In this document: positions 45,936-57,767 of the stretch, in pieces
Layout: each line of letters opens with the position of its first letter
Position numbering within the stretch: position 1 is the first letter of the stretch
From: Eutreptiella sp. 'Long Island Sound 2002'
Lineage: Eukaryota > Euglenozoa > Euglenophyceae > Eutreptiales > Eutreptiaceae
NCBI GenBank assembly: GCA_964036045.1
Contig: OZ038382.1
Coordinates: 88,707,795 to 88,771,794, forward strand
DNA: 64,000 bases
Direction of reading: 5' to 3'
Notes under the pieces: generated by a model
What the model saw: the letters and a program-made list of their open reading frames with translations, nothing else
What the model was told of the DNA's origin: nothing
Databases searched by the model: none
Made by a program: the position numbers and the translations under genes

Positions 45936-46719
45936 GGGTTCGGTTGGGGGAATATATACTGCAAACAATGCATGTCTTGCTACTGGGTGAGGATCCAGCT
46001 TTCAGGTTCAATGCTGAACATTGCTGCGATGCAGATAGAGCTGTAGACAGGCGATGTGTGCAAGTGGACGATAGGGTTATGTTTGACAAAGCTTAGGGCA
46101 TCACACAAACACGCGCACACGCACGCATGCATAGATGCAAATTGTGCCATTCCTTACCTGGGTACTGCTTAGAGGTGGCCGCCTTGCTTCTCACTTTAAC
46201 ACAGCCCCTTCAGAAGGCAATTCACATATTGCACTTTGGCCACCATGTTGCTTGCTCAGAGTTGTGTGTGGCCCCACTTGGCAATTTTGGTGCTGCATGT
46301 GGAATTGTTGCTCCCTGATTCTCCTCAGGAAGGCAACTGGCATGTTGGGTCTTCACTTTTTACCATGGACCCAAACTTCTGTACCTCTTTCTGCTCCCTG
46401 CTGCACTTTGTATCGTTTTAATGAAATAAATCGACATTTGATTTCACCCTCAGGGTAATCCAAGCTGCTTGTAAATCAGGCAAATTTCTTAATCAGATTC
46501 CCTGGACCCATGCGGCAATGGGAGTGATGGCACGTGGTCGCGATGGAACACGATCTTCTTTCTCACTTGAGTTCTTGTACCATTTTCGGCTCTAATTTGG
46601 CCCTCATCAGCAACAAGCTTTACAAAACACACAGACTTTGAATGAAATAAACAGCACAAAATTCACAGAAGAATGCCGGCATTCAAGATGGGACAATTTT
46701 GAATTGTGTTGCGATCACG

Positions 46720-46800
46720 GGGGGGGGGAGGGGGGGCGGCCGGGCCGGGTCCTTGTATGCGACCCCCCCCCCCCCCCCACCCCCCCCACCCGGGTTTTGA
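46720..46800. repeat. G-run and C-run inverted pair
   Basis: GGGGGGGGGAGGGGGGGCGG (46720 on) faces a C-run with A interruptions at 46764-46792. It is a potential quadruplex or hairpin. The same C-rich, G-rich junction type recurs at 47070-47200. Confidence 0.8.
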
Positions 46801-46993
46801 AAGATAGTGGTGCCGGGTTGGCCACCAACAAGTGTCTCTAGAGAAAACTGTCTGGCGCCAAAGGCGCCAAATTTTTTTTTCCTACTATGTGTTTATACTC
46901 AAAATACTCAAAATTTTGTCGAGAATTCATATTTGTGGTAAAACGACAAGAAAAAATTGTGACCCGAAGGAGGGCTACAGGAGGGCTCCAGGC

Positions 46994-47072
46994 CCTAACA
47001 GCACCCCTAACCCTGGCCCTAACCCTAACCCGAACCCTAGGGCTAACCCTACCCCTAACCTTAACCTAACCC
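46994..47072 (+). repeat. Interstitial telomere-like repeat, degenerate CCCTAA
   Basis: About ten degenerate CCCTAA units (for example CCCTAACCCTAACCCGAACC) followed by a C-rich stretch to 47200 with a 29-bp-like CCCCCGACCCCCGG repetition. CCCTAA/TTAGGG is the telomere repeat of many eukaryotes, including many protists. Here it is internal, so it marks an old fusion, a repair insertion or a subtelomeric neighbourhood. Confidence 0.75.
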
Positions 47073-47763
47073 CCCCCCCCTTCACCCCTCGCTGGACGCC
47101 CCCCTTGACCCCCGGCCAGACCCCCCCCCGACCCCCGGCAGGAACCCCCCCCCCGACCCCCGGTAGGAACCCCCCCCAACAGCCCCCCCCCCCCCCCCCA
47201 AGTTTTGAAAGATAGTTGGGGGGTGGTTCGCATCAGGACCGGTTGTAGTCGCCACCTGTGGCTGCGATGTGCGCGCGCTCGCTCTGGCCATACCCAGCTG
47301 TGGCTGTGTGTGTCTGTGTTCAGAAATAATTACCCAGATTGGGGGAAGGTTTTGGCACAGCAAAGAGTGCAGTGTTTTTCAACATAAACAGTTTACCTAT
47401 CAATCTCTGCACCACCAGGCCACTCCAAGCCAGTGGCACTCAGCAGTGATGTGGTGCTCTCAGGATGTGCACTTTTTTGGGACCCAACCCGCCCACCTCA
47501 TTGTCCAAAATGTGTTGCTTTGGCTGAATATACTTTCATTTTGAATCCCAAGGCAAAGGAAATGCATTAACCACATGTCTAGGGTAGCCCAGGCTTGTGG
47601 TGGCACCCCGCAGTCTCTGTACACACATAGTGTAAAATATTTTGTGGCTGCAGAGTCTTGAATGACGGATGCACCTTGTATCTCTCCCCGCCATTCGCAA
47701 CGGAGTAGCGGCCTTGATGCAAGGGCACGCAGTGTGCGTGCAGCAATTTTTCTTGTGTTGTAG

Positions 47764-49395
47764 GGAGGGTTCTATGCATGTTTCCGTGCATCACTGCGGC
47801 ACCCACAAACTGGACTTCATTCACAAGAACTTTACGTTTGTGAATATGTCCTTTGGGGACCTTGTGCGCAAAGCCTTCAACGCCGAGGGCACCGAGCGGC
47901 TGTATTTCCGGTCTGTGGGGATCCATCAGGACCCTTCGGACATGGCGAAGTCGTTCCCTCACATTGCACAGGATTTTCAGATCCCCGAGTGCATGCGGTC
48001 CATCATCAACGGCAAGTGTGTTAGTTGCTGTACGCATTGGGCAGTGTGCAGTGGCTGGGGTCAGGAGGGCAGGGCCGTGTGAAGTGACACAAACAACGGG
48101 CAAAGAATCAGTGAAAGTAAAGATGCAATAGCACACTGCTGAGGCACAGGTAGAGGGAAAATTTCGGCCAAGGATAATTTCGTGGAAAAAGTGCGTCTTA
48201 AAGGAAGCTGGCGAAATATCCCGTCAATAGTCGGGGAGCTCATCCAGTCCCAACACTCCTCCTCCAGATCTATCCACCAAACGGTAGCACGGGTGAGTTC
48301 ACCTCATATCCAAATGTGGCTGCACTTTGACATTATGGACAACATTCTTTGCCAAGTCAAGGGCTCCAAACGCGTCACCCTCTTCCCACCGTCTGAAGTG
48401 GGCAATCTGTACGTCAAGGGCTCCGTGTCAGAGGTGATTGACCTCGACAACGTCTCGCAGCCGCAATTCCCCCTTTTCGAAAAGGTCTGTTTGGTGGAGC
48501 CTCTGTCGCTGCCGTTGGTGGGATGGATGACGCGGTTGAGGGGGCTTGTGAAAGGGTGTGGCATGCATCCAGAGACATTTAGCCGCGTTTCCGACACCCG
48601 TTGAACTCGAGGCACAGATGAAACAAATGGAACGAATTTTGGGAGGTGGATGGTGGTGGTGGTGGCGGGTAGTGGTGTTTGTGGTGGTGGTGGCTGGTAA
48701 CCGCCATCACTGACCCACCCTCACCCTCCAGTAAGTGGCCGAAATGCACACTGCATCTACGACTCACAGCAGCCTCAATCCGTGCCTGAGTGCTCCAATG
48801 TGCGGGTGCGAATGTGTTAAAACCTCATCGCCTAGATACACAACAATTCATAGTTGAAAGGACCTGAACTGGGAGCCACGCCAGAGAAGGAGCCAGACCG
48901 CCAGGCTCTGTTTGGCTCCGGGAGCTGCAGATGTTCAAACCACCAACGACAACCAACGACAACCGTGTGCATCCCGATCCGAAACCGCCATAATATCGGG
49001 CACCCCCCCCCATCCACCCCCCATTGGAGCCCAGGGGTACACGTGCACTTTGTGGCTCTCGGGGCACACAACAGCTCAGACATTGTTGTCTGATTTCTCA
49101 GGCCCAAGCCGCGCGCATTGAGCTGACTTTGGAGGAGGGCGATGTACTGTTCCTGCCGGCGCTGTGGTTCCACAGCACTATGGCCCTGACGGGCAGCATC
49201 AATACCAATGTCTTCTTCCGGCACTTGAACGAGGCCCACTATGACAAGAAGGACATCTACGGCAACAAGGACCTGTTGGCAGCCCAGAAGGCGAAGCAGG
49301 AGGCGGCCAAAGTGCGGGAGAGCCTTCTGAGCATTCCCAATTACTACAGGGACTTCTACAAACAGCAGATTCTGCAGATGCTGAGCGACGTTTGA
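47764..49395 (+). CDS. JmjC hydroxylase of wybutosine synthesis (TYW5 or C-terminal part of TYW4), three exons
   Basis: Exons are 47764-48015, 48268-48484 and 49102-49395, with GT-AG ends and intact phase. The product shows HVSVHHCGTHKLDFIHKNF, RLYFRSVGIHQDPSDMAKSF, VSSPHIQMWLHFDIMDNIL, VKGSKRVTLFPPSEV, LYVKGSVSEVIDLDN, LEEGDVLFLPALWFHS and KDIYGNKD up to YYRDFYKQQILQML. The Fe(II) triad of TYW5 is present: His (48323-48325), Asp (48329-48331) and His (49171-49173). TYW5 hydroxylates wybutosine at position 37 of tRNA-Phe using 2-oxoglutarate. The N-terminal 40-50 residues are missing, and the first exon opens at an acceptor (GTTGTAG, 47763), so upstream exons must exist. In many fungi this domain is the C-terminal part of TYW4, after the Kelch propeller; such a propeller lies 28.7 kb upstream on the same strand. 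Confidence 0.88.
48016..48267 (+). other. Intron 1 of the JmjC gene, 252 bp
   Basis: Donor GTGTGT, acceptor CCTCCAG. It joins NGK to SIHQ in phase 2. It contains a half-site of the 20-bp palindrome seen at 34.6-36.3 kb (GAAAATTTCGGCCA, 48157-48170). Confidence 0.8.
48485..49101 (+). other. Intron 2 of the JmjC gene, 617 bp
   Basis: Donor GTCTGT after GAAAAG, acceptor GATTTCTCAG. It joins FPLFEK to AQAARIEL in phase 0, matching the equivalent place in TYW5. It contains a GGTGGT run near 48.65 kb. Confidence 0.8.
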
Positions 49396-50189
49396 GCAGC
49401 CCGCGGCCTCGACAACAGCGCATTGAGGAGGGCTGGAGGGGGCAACAGTTGCAACGACGATGGTGGGGTGGGAATGGGCCGGGGCTTCCAGATTATTCGG
49501 GTGGTGGCAGAGTTAAGGGCAACCTGGATCCAGTTAGGGCGGAGCTCTTGGAGCACTGTCCGCTGGACCCCAAATCTCCAGCGCCGCTGGAGTCCCACAC
49601 CCTCCCGGGACCATTGTCAGGGTGATGGGCAGGACAGGCACAGGAAATGGGCACAGGAAAACAAGCTCGCGGCAGTGTACACATGGGTCAGCCGAGGACG
49701 CTGACACCTCTTTCCCCCCGCCCCCCCCCCCCCCCCATGTCAACTACGGCTGCACACCCGGGCTCGAAGGTTTACAGATCCTCAGCCCGAGCACAGAACC
49801 GCCGGGAAGGACCTGATGCAGGGAGCACACTCCACTAGCAACACCATTGGCAGTATGCCTGGAAATGCACCGCTGATGTGATCCGGAACCTTCTGGCCCT
49901 GTGTTGCCACTCGCACATCAGATGTATTGGAGCCCTCCAACCTTCACGGCTTTGAGCATGACTGAGAAGCCTGTGAGTGCTGGGCAAGGGAGAAAACGCC
50001 ACGGGAGCAGAAGGCTGCAATTATGAGCCTGGGCAAGTATGGGCAGACATTCCACTCCCACCCACAGGACTGCCCCCCATGTCCCCACCCCCCCACACAC
50101 ACTGCCCCCCTGGGGCTGACCTTGACCAACAAGTGGGTCACATAAGAGAAATGACACCAGAGCCCCCCCCCCCAAAACCAACTTTTGGA
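49396..50189. other. No recognisable gene
   Basis: Downstream flank of the JmjC gene. A C-run lies near 49715-49736 and another near 50160. No conserved protein is visible. Confidence 0.4.
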
Positions 50190-50470
50190 AAAATGCATTT
50201 TTGAATGGTTTTGGACCTTGCTTCCGCCGTGAAGCGTTTATTGTGAGATCTGGGGCCAAAGCGGGTAACCACGGGCTCAAAGCAGGCTAAAAACACTTGT
50301 TTGGACATGCCAAAGGGCCCTGGATCATTTTTGAGCCCTTTCGGCCCTGTTTTGGTCTCAAAAATTGCCCAGTTTAAACCCTTTTTAAATCTCTGAGGGG
50401 GCCAAAGTGGGTCACCACAGGCTCAAAACAGGCAAAAAACGAGTTGATTGAGCATCCCTCGGGGTCTTTC
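50190..50470 (+). repeat. Fragment of the 10.9-14.3 kb TIR-element subrepeat
   Basis: Contains TTTTGGAAAAATGCATTTTT, ACCACGGGCTCAAAGCAGGC, AAAACACTTGTTTGGACATG and a second diverged unit with CACCACAGGCTCAAAACAGG. No terminal repeats remain, so it is an old fragment 36 kb away from the main cluster. Confidence 0.7.
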
Positions 50471-50856
50471 ATTGCAGACCGCTTTTGGCACCATGGGTGA
50501 CCTCTGGGAACCTTATCATAGCACGTGCACAGTTCACCGCTCCTTTGCCATTTCCTTTGGGGCATTGAAGGGTGTTCGTGGCATGGAAAACAGCCTGCAA
50601 ATCTTCCCATTCCTCATTATTCATCACTACAAGGGTGCCCAAGGCAATACATGGCCGTCAAACACAGCGAAGGAAGGTGGGACAGGTCAATTTCAAGGTT
50701 GATTTGGGCACTTTTGACCCCAAAGGTCATTGAGGTTGGGTGAAGAAGCTCCTAGACGGTGCACCCCGAGGTATTTTTTCATCATCAAGGTTGCTTCAAA
50801 TCCACAAGGACCTTCTGATTTTTTTGCCTTTTGTTTATTTTACATTTTGCATGTGT

Positions 50857-50912
50857 TGCTTGCTGCTGCTGCTGCTGCTGCTGCTGCTTGCTTGCTTGCT
50901 TGCTTGCTTGCC
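50857..50912 (+). repeat. (CTG)n-(CTTG)n microsatellite
   Basis: About nine CTG units followed by about six CTTG units. Confidence 0.95.
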
Positions 50913-52009
50913 AAAAAGGGTATGTCCACCCTGCATCCTACAGATGGTTATAAAACCTGATTGGTTCCATGAGCTCGGTGACCCTAACCCTGCCCTACCT
51001 CCTCCTGGGGTCTTGACAGCGATTCCTCGTGCCTCAGTAAGCCCCCGGGTCAGAAGCCAGTGATGGTTCTAATTTTGCAAGCTGACAGAGATTATGAAGT
51101 GGGGGTTGCTTGCGTCAACTTCCTGATGAGCTTCCAAGCCAGGTCAAGTCAAGTTGGGTCACTTTGGGAGGTCTGGTGTGATTGAGTCAGCCCACCACTG
51201 ATCCGCCAATCCAAGGCAGCATCCAGCAGCCTACTTAGGTCACACACACCGGATACAGGTAGACCCCTGGAAACTAAGGAGACTGGCAGACTGGTACCCC
51301 AGCAGTGGAACTGATGATGCTGGTAAACAGTTCCTTGAGACTCCAAGGGAAGTCGCTGTGGCATCTTTGGTAATGTTAGACAGTGAATGTGTTCAGTCCT
51401 GTTGTGTACCAGAGGATGGTATCAATGTATTCCAGAAGAAGCCTTTGTACCCTGGGGATAGAGGGACACACAGTGCAAAAGCCATCAGGAACGTTGAAGC
51501 GAATTATTTTGGCTGCAACAATGGGCCTGGAGCCATGTTGCAGAAAAGAAGAGCCTAGGGACAAACCTCCCCACTGCTCCTGCGCTGTTCAATGTGCCCT
51601 GTGCTGGGTTGATGGGAGAGGCTGAAAGAGCTATTCAATGAATTCATTTTGTGAACCCACACAGGCAGACACACTGAATATTCAGGCACACGCAGCCGCT
51701 TACAATGCTGAAGATGCAGCAGGATAAGCAGCTGTGGACAAGTCTGCGTCGCCAACACAGGGTGCTCCTTATATATTCACAACACCACACCGCACAGTAG
51801 GAGGCTAGACCAGAGCATTGCTCTTCTGCTTCTACAACAGGAATCTGGTCCTGTCAACTCTCTCAGGCCCATCGGGCCCTCTGGTGGTGCCCCATGCAAA
51901 AATTGTGCACCCGTACGTCAGATGGTTACTGCAGTGTTGGGTGACCTGGCTGCACATCCAATTGTAGGTTGGCCCATCAGCAGTTTTGGCATCTTTGTGG
52001 TCCAAGCTT
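50913..52009. other. No recognisable gene
   Basis: Several short frames are open but none has domain, start or splice support. Confidence 0.4.
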
Positions 52010-52140
52010 TTTTTTTTAGATGCGAAATCTTATTTTTTAGCACTTATCCTTTTTTTTTTTAGCGTAAAAAAAAGATTTCGCGCTAAAAGAAGATTCCGCG
52101 CTAAAAGAAAAGATTCCGCGCTAAAAAAAGATTTTTACAT
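52010..52140. repeat. T/A-rich block with repeated GATTCCGCGCTAAAAG and inverted GCGAAATCTT
   Basis: AGATGCGAAATCTTATTTTT is followed by three near-copies of AGATTTCGCGCTAAAAGA. GCGAAATCTT and AAGATTTCGC are inverted relative to each other. A related block (AAGATGCGAAAT and TATTTCGCATTTC) occurs at 56.03-56.29 kb, on the other side of the protease pseudogene. Confidence 0.7.
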
Positions 52141-52239
52141 GATCATCATGTATGTCTCAAAAAGTTGCACGGGGGGTCACAAGGAGTGCTACTGCATCAA
52201 GCCAACCCCTCAGAGGCAATGCCTGTATTTTGCGCAGTA

Positions 52240-52720
52240 CGTTATTCCGCCACCTTAGCCAGAGCCCATGTTCACAACTTCATACAGTAGGGGAACCTGG
52301 GTTTCGGGACTGACCCAATATGCACCCAGTGGCCCTCTTTCCTTGTTGCCTGGTGCATGCGGTGAGCAGGTACCCTATGCAGGGATGTCATGAATGTGGA
52401 AGGGTTTGGGTGCATTACGCAGAACTTGTGTTTCACAACAGGGGTTGAGCTGGGGGACCTATGCAGAGAGTTCATCGGAGAGGATCACAGGTAATGTCTG
52501 AATGTTGTAAAGTAGGGTACTCAGCCACCTTGGCCACAGCCCATGTGCACAATTTCATCTGCTCAGAGAACAAGGGTTTTCCTTCGCTGGGGGACCTATG
52601 CAGAGAGGTCATTTGAACGGATCATAGGTAATGCCTGGATTTTGTAAAGTAGGGCACTCAGCCATGTTGGCCAGAGCCCAGGGGCACAATTCAAGTTTCA
52701 GCGGAACCGACGTCTCAAGA
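52240..52720 (+). repeat. Diverged tandem repeat, about three units
   Basis: Units share GTAATGCCTGGATTTTGTAA, AGTAGGGCACTCAGCCA and TTGGCCAGAGCCCA, with GGGGGACCTATGCAGAGAG between them. Unit lengths vary (about 130-245 bp). Confidence 0.7.
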
Positions 52721-52862
52721 TCGAGGAAGGGACTACATGCTGGCAGCTGGAACAAATGTCTCACTCCTACCCCCCTGCCCCCCTTTCCTTCTTGCCTTTC
52801 ACACCCATGCTTGACAATTTGCTGCACTGATTGCCGCCCTTTCACTCCAGTGTTTACAACCC

Positions 52863-54989
52863 ATGCCTAACAAGTGTGTTTGTGGGGCAGATGCAACCAT
52901 GTCAGTGGCCGAACTGGGCGACACTCTCCAACGTGCTGCTGTTGCAATGTACCCACGGTGCCCAACTATTTGCACAACATGTTTCCACATCATCCTCAAA
53001 AGTGCCCTGCCTGCTCCAGAACCGACGCCGAGTGTATCCGCTGAAGACCCAACGCGTCCCCCCACCGTCCCCCAGCCCTGCCACTAGTCATGCCCCTTCC
53101 AGTTCGCTAGACAACGGTTCCACTACCGGTTCGGCAAACAACAATTCCACCGAGGCCACGGTTGAAGACCTAGATGTAGAGTTTGCACCTTTGCACCGAT
53201 AAGTCTTCGCAACTCGCAAGCTAGCCAGTCATGCCACTCGCACAGTGGATGGGTGTTTTGTGTCCAAGCCTGGTCGGCAATCCGTGTACGCATGTTCTTG
53301 TGAGGTTTGTGACACCAAGCGGTACGTGCGACAACGAGTGGTTGCAGGATAGGCATGTGATCACCTTCTTGGCAGAGCGGGCGTACCTCAACGTTGTGGA
53401 CAAGCCACTGGCATGGAACTACCTTGTGCGGGCCATTATGCGGCACCGAAAAATGACGGAGGCCAGTGCCAGGAAGTTTGATTAGTTGCAGCGGCGCCAC
53501 TTCATGTTGGTGAATTCCCAGGCCCATGACCTAGAGTGTGTTCCGCAGGAGGGCTGTCATTGGTTTGTGGCCGCCTTTGATGGCCGTAAGGTTCAGCAGG
53601 CGGGCTTTATTGTGTTTGCATGGGATCCCAAAGCCTCTGATGAGTACATGTCCAATTTCTTGTTCTCTTGTAAGGAGAATAATGTTGAAGTGTGAGCCAA
53701 AGCACTCGGGCACCAGCCCGTAGGCAACAATTGGACCTGTGGATACCATTCCCTTGGCTATATATGCCTCTTGGCACGCACTGAAATAGGGACGCACCTA
53801 GGAGCAGTGGTATTGCCACCGATGGCTGCCGATTTCATCGGGCAGGTCCAGGCATGCTCGAGGGAGGCGGCAACGACCAGTTCCAATACGGTAGATGAAA
53901 TGTTGTGTGGAGTAACAGGTGCCGTTGCCTCGGTCCGCGTGAACACCCAACTGTGGCTTGCGGAAATGCATGGAATTCCCGCAACATTTCATTGGGTACA
54001 AGTCAAAGTGGTGGGCAGAAAGTGCCAAGGATTGGTCCCTTTGGAATATGTCCGACCACCTTATGCAAAGGTGCAGGCACCGTTGAAGCATTTGTTTGCC
54101 GCGATAATAGCACAAATGCAGCGCATTTGTGCAAAGAGACCCAAAACGAACCACCCGTCCCCTGCCCCAGCCCCATAACCCAGCCCATCCACTCCCTCCG
54201 CATTGGAGCATGCCCCTGCCCAAGTCTCAGAACCCAGCCCATCCCCTTCCCCTCCCCCGGAGCATGCCTCTGCCCCAATCACAGAACCCAGCCCATCCCC
54301 TTCCCCTCCCCTGGAGCATGGCCCTGCACAAGTCCCAATACCCAGCCCATCCCCCTCCTCTCCGTTGCACAGTCCATCAGTCAAGTCAGTGCCCAAGGAT
54401 TTGCATCGCAAAGCCTCAAAGGGCGACAAAGTGTGTGCAGTGTTCACTCACCACTTGCGTACAGGGGACAAGGGTCATTTGCATTGGGGTAAGGTGCTTG
54501 CGTTGGAGGGCTCTGAGTGCACGATCAAGTGGCAGACTGATAAGAAACCCAGTTCTCATTCCATTGCAGATGTGCTTCTTACTGAGGGCATGGGCTGCTT
54601 TTCATGGCATTCCAAGTTCTGATAGTGCATCAGAGCCCCCTTTGTATCCAGACTCTGACCAAAAAGCTGCAGGCCCAAAAATGTCCCTTCGCTCAGCTGC
54701 ACAGGTGAATACCCAGCCAGGGACATCGCAAAGTCGTGAAGCCTTGTACATCAACAAGAAACGTTTCGAGGTGCCCGTGGGGTACACTGGTAACCTGCGC
54801 AACGACCAACAGAGATGTGATGATTTCTGGAAGGTCATTGTAGATGACAGGCACAATTCTTCTGAGATCCGCCTTTCAGCTGCGAACCAGGCACACGCAG
54901 AGGCCTTTGAGAAATTGACGGGCCAGAAGTTTTCCAGAAAGCAGCATGTCTTTCTGCGGGTGTGTGGTCAGTACATGGAAGAAGAATGA
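52863..54989 (+). pseudogene. Decayed transposon protein: C48 protease, Pro-rich linker, tudor-like domain
   Basis: Protein-like sequence starts with a C-x-C/C-x2-C finger (KCVCGADATMS, CTTCFHIIL). The catalytic part runs in one frame with TAG 53483 and TGA 53693: His (53558) in EGCHWFVAAF, Asp (53624) in VFAWDP, Gln (53714) in LGHQPVGNN and Cys (53738) in WTCGYHSL, the C48/Ulp1 order. After TAA at about 54176 the same frame gives a repeated SPSPPPEHA-type linker, then a tudor/SH3-like domain (KGDKVCAVFTHH, GKVLALEGSECTIKW). A slip near 54.61 kb moves to another frame that ends LTGQKFSRKQHVFLRVCGQY at 54989. About 590-730 codons in all, with at least three stops and two to three shifts. It differs clearly from the protease at 3 kb. 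Confidence 0.65.
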
Positions 54990-55078
54990 CAGTGATCCCC
55001 ACTGTTTGCCTGTCCACACAAGCAGTGTGTCGTGGTTGCTGAGCGGGGACCTCTTTTCAGACGCAGAGTGATCCAGCC

Positions 55079-55505
55079 AGGTTTTTTCTGCTCATTTCTT
55101 CTGCAATGCAATGTGCCACCCACCTTCCTGTACATTGCTGCAGTGTTTGACAGCCATAGTCATCAACTCCTGGGACATTTGCATCATCCGTTCCTGCATT
55201 GTACGCTCATTTTCTGTAGCTTTGGCAGTCTGCCCAGTCAGTCCCAAGTTCCAGATTCCTTGCTCAGATTTTGTTCAGAGGGAGGTTTTTTCACGGTTTC
55301 TTCTGCTCATTTCTTCTGCAGTGCATTGTGCCACCCAGTGCCTGTGCTGCAGTGTCTGCCAGCCATAGTGATCAACTCCTGAGAACCCTGCGTTCAACAC
55401 ATCCGTTCCTGCATTATATGCTCATTTTTTGCAGCTCTTCCTGTCTGCCCAGTCAGTCCCAACGTTCAGATTCCTTGCTCAGACTTTGTTTAGAGGCATT
55501 ATTCG
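55079..55505 (+). repeat. Tandem duplication of about 212 bp, two units
   Basis: Both units contain TTCTGCTCATTTCTTCTGCA, TGCCACCCA, CAGCCATAGT with ATCAACTCCTG, CATCCGTTCCTGCATT and TCTGCCCAGTCAGTCCCAA. They follow each other directly (about 55.08-55.29 and 55.29-55.50 kb). Confidence 0.85.
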
Positions 55506-56029
55506 GTGCACAAAGCCGAGTGGTATTGCCTCGTAGAGGTTGTTTTCAAGCACTACTCAGTGGGTGCACAATTTTGCCCATAATTTCATGCTCAAGATTT
55601 GCTCTTTCCAAATATCTTCAGATGTCGGTCAACATGGACGGACCAAGGTGCACACAGGGAGGGATGCTGGTTCTGTATTTGTTTGGCACATCCAAAAATC
55701 CACGGCATTTTAGCCCTTCTCCACAAGGAAGGCGTCTTGTGCATCATTTGCACAGTGGCATGTCCCAACTCCATTAAGTGGGTTACGTCATCTTCACGTA
55801 ATGTAGTGTGTACTGCAACAGCACATTCTGCAAGTACTCAGCCATCTGCTCCGGTCTTGTTGGCATTCTTTTCCGTTCTTTGCTTTGTGCTTTGTTTTTC
55901 AGGGTTCGCTAAGGAATGTGGATGATTCGTCCGGTGGGGTGCCCCTAGGAACCGCATTTCTGCCTCCCCTCCCCACCCCCGGCTTTGTGTTCTTTTCGTT
56001 TTATCAAAATCTCACTTTTTTCCTGGCCA

Positions 56030-56290
56030 TCTAAAAAAAAGATTCTGCTTTTTTGAAGTTTTTAAACATGCGAATGATTTTTTTAAAGTAGATTTTGCGT
56101 TTTGTTGGAATCTTATGTTTTAGCAGAGAAACTTTTTTTTGAAGATGCGAAATACCTTTTTCTTTTTAGCTGTTTTTGCTCATTTTTTAGCTGTTTTTGC
56201 TCAATTTTTAGCTGTTTTGACTTAAAATTTAGCCTTTTTCTTAAGTTTTAGCGCATCTAAGAAAAATATTTCGCATTTCAAAAGAACGAT
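56030..56290. repeat. T-rich block with inverted GCGAAATA and TTTTTAGCTGTTTTTGCTCA repeats
   Basis: AAGATGCGAAATACC near 56142 and ATATTTCGCATTTC near 56265 are inverted. Between them TTTTTAGCTGTTTTTGCTC recurs two to three times. Together with 52.01-52.14 kb it brackets the C48 pseudogene and may mark the ends of that element. Confidence 0.55.
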
Positions 56291-57037
56291 TACCCCCATC
56301 TGTGCTGCACGAACCAATGGTTCACGAGCCATCAGTTTAGCACACATTGGTTTTGGATGATCACAATAATTGTGTGTTATGGAGCCAATTTCGGGCCAAA
56401 TTGTGTGATTGCCAATTGCTCTGCCTGCTTTTCCAGGTTTTCGGGTGCATTTTTGCGCTAAGAATGGGTGTAGGGACCTACCCAGCCTCGTTTGCTCCAT
56501 AAACCAGACAGAAGTGTTGGTAAGTGTGTGATAAAAGCCACTCGGCACCTGTTGCCGTTTCTTTTCAGTTGCCAACATGGGCTCTGTGAGAGATGTCATC
56601 ATCCATTTTGGCCCGTGCTCCTAAAAGACCCGAGGCAAGCAACAAATGTGCAGGCATGGTGCCACCATGTCACGTGCATACCTCTACTCGCCCTGGCACA
56701 AAACAATGCATTCTGCATGTGGACACATGTGAGGCAACATGACCATTTCCGAAGCCACATGGTTGGTGGATTTTGAGAAACATCTCTGGGTGTTTTTCGC
56801 AAGCACAGCTAGTCCAGCCATTTTTCTAGAATTTTGCGTGCGTTTTTGCAGCAAACCCAGGGATACCCAGGGATTTACAGCACAATGCATTCAGCTGTTG
56901 ATTGTGACAAAAGTCACTGAGCCCTTTTTCTGGATTTCCAGATTTGGAAAGATAGCACCAACTTGGGATATTGTCGAAGTGTTTTTGGGCTGAATCAAGG
57001 TTTTTTCATTCCTTGTGGTGTACTTGGGGGGAACGTT

Positions 57038-57061
57038 AGCGCGCCGGGCGCGCGCCGGGCA
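57038..57061 (+). repeat. GCGCGCCGGGC repeat, left boundary (two units)
   Basis: AGCGCGCCGGGC is followed at once by GCGCGCCGGGC. A single further copy lies at 57770-57781. Confidence 0.85.
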
Positions 57062-57074
57062 TTTTTTGTGACCC

Positions 57075-57767
57075 GTGCCCTACCGGTGGACTGTTGCCAT
57101 TGATGTGTTGGGCAACATTATATGGATTAGCCCCTTGGCCCCCGGGACATCAGCTGATGTTTTAATTTGGGATGGGTATAGACCTTCTCGTACCCGGGGT
57201 GATTTCTTTGATTTCGAAGTTGGGGGCCATGATGGTGTTTATAAGGGCCTGATTCATGTCATTGTGCCATTCAGTGGAAGAAAGAATGGCATCTTGACAG
57301 CCCGCCAACAATGTTACAATGACGTGCACGGGTGGTATAGGGCACGCATTGAGCAGTTGTTTGCTCGGTTGTGGCACGCAAGATGAGGTAGAGGATGAGG
57401 CAAATGTGTGTGTGTTGTGTTGCCAGAACGGTCCACCGTGGCAGTTTGTGATGAGTGTAAGGAGCACTATTGTACTGAATGTATTGACTTCCACACTTGT
57501 GGGGCCAATGTTGTGATGCAGCTCTACTGTTCGCGATACTTCAATAACGCCTATCGCTTCTACCGGAGATCGATGCGGTTGTGCTATCCTAACCCCACAT
57601 TCTCCCAGCTTGCTAACGTGTTGACCAAGATTTCCCTTAAAGGAGCAAGAGTGGTGCTGTGTACCCCAGTTTGCAACTTTCTTGAGCTGGGGCAGTTTGG
57701 GTCACCTAGTTCTAAGGGCGTTTCCAAGGGGTGTGCTTGGGGGCTCTTCAGGGGGAACATAGTCTAA
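57075..57767 (+). pseudogene. DDE_Tnp_4 transposase fragment followed by Cys-rich and retroelement-like tail
   Basis: 57075-57386 reads GNIIWISPLAPGTSADVLIW, GGHDGVYKGLIHVIVPF, GILTARQQCYND and WYRARIEQLFARLWHAR. This matches the second half of Harbinger/IS5-type DDE_Tnp_4 transposases: the Asp in GGHDGVYKG and the Glu in ARIEQLFARL are the second and third catalytic residues, and the first lies in the missing N-terminal half. After TGA 57384 and a second TGA the frame goes on with a Cys/His cluster (AVCDECKEHYCTECIDFHTC, B-box-like spacing) and then NPTFSQLANVLTKI and GARVVLCTP, which resembles the tail after RNase H in some DIRS-like retroelement polyproteins. The combination suggests a composite of two elements. 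Confidence 0.6.

Noticed and set aside
46994-47072. A chromosome end at the CCCTAA tract
   Set aside because: The tract is short and degenerate, and genic sequence continues on both sides.
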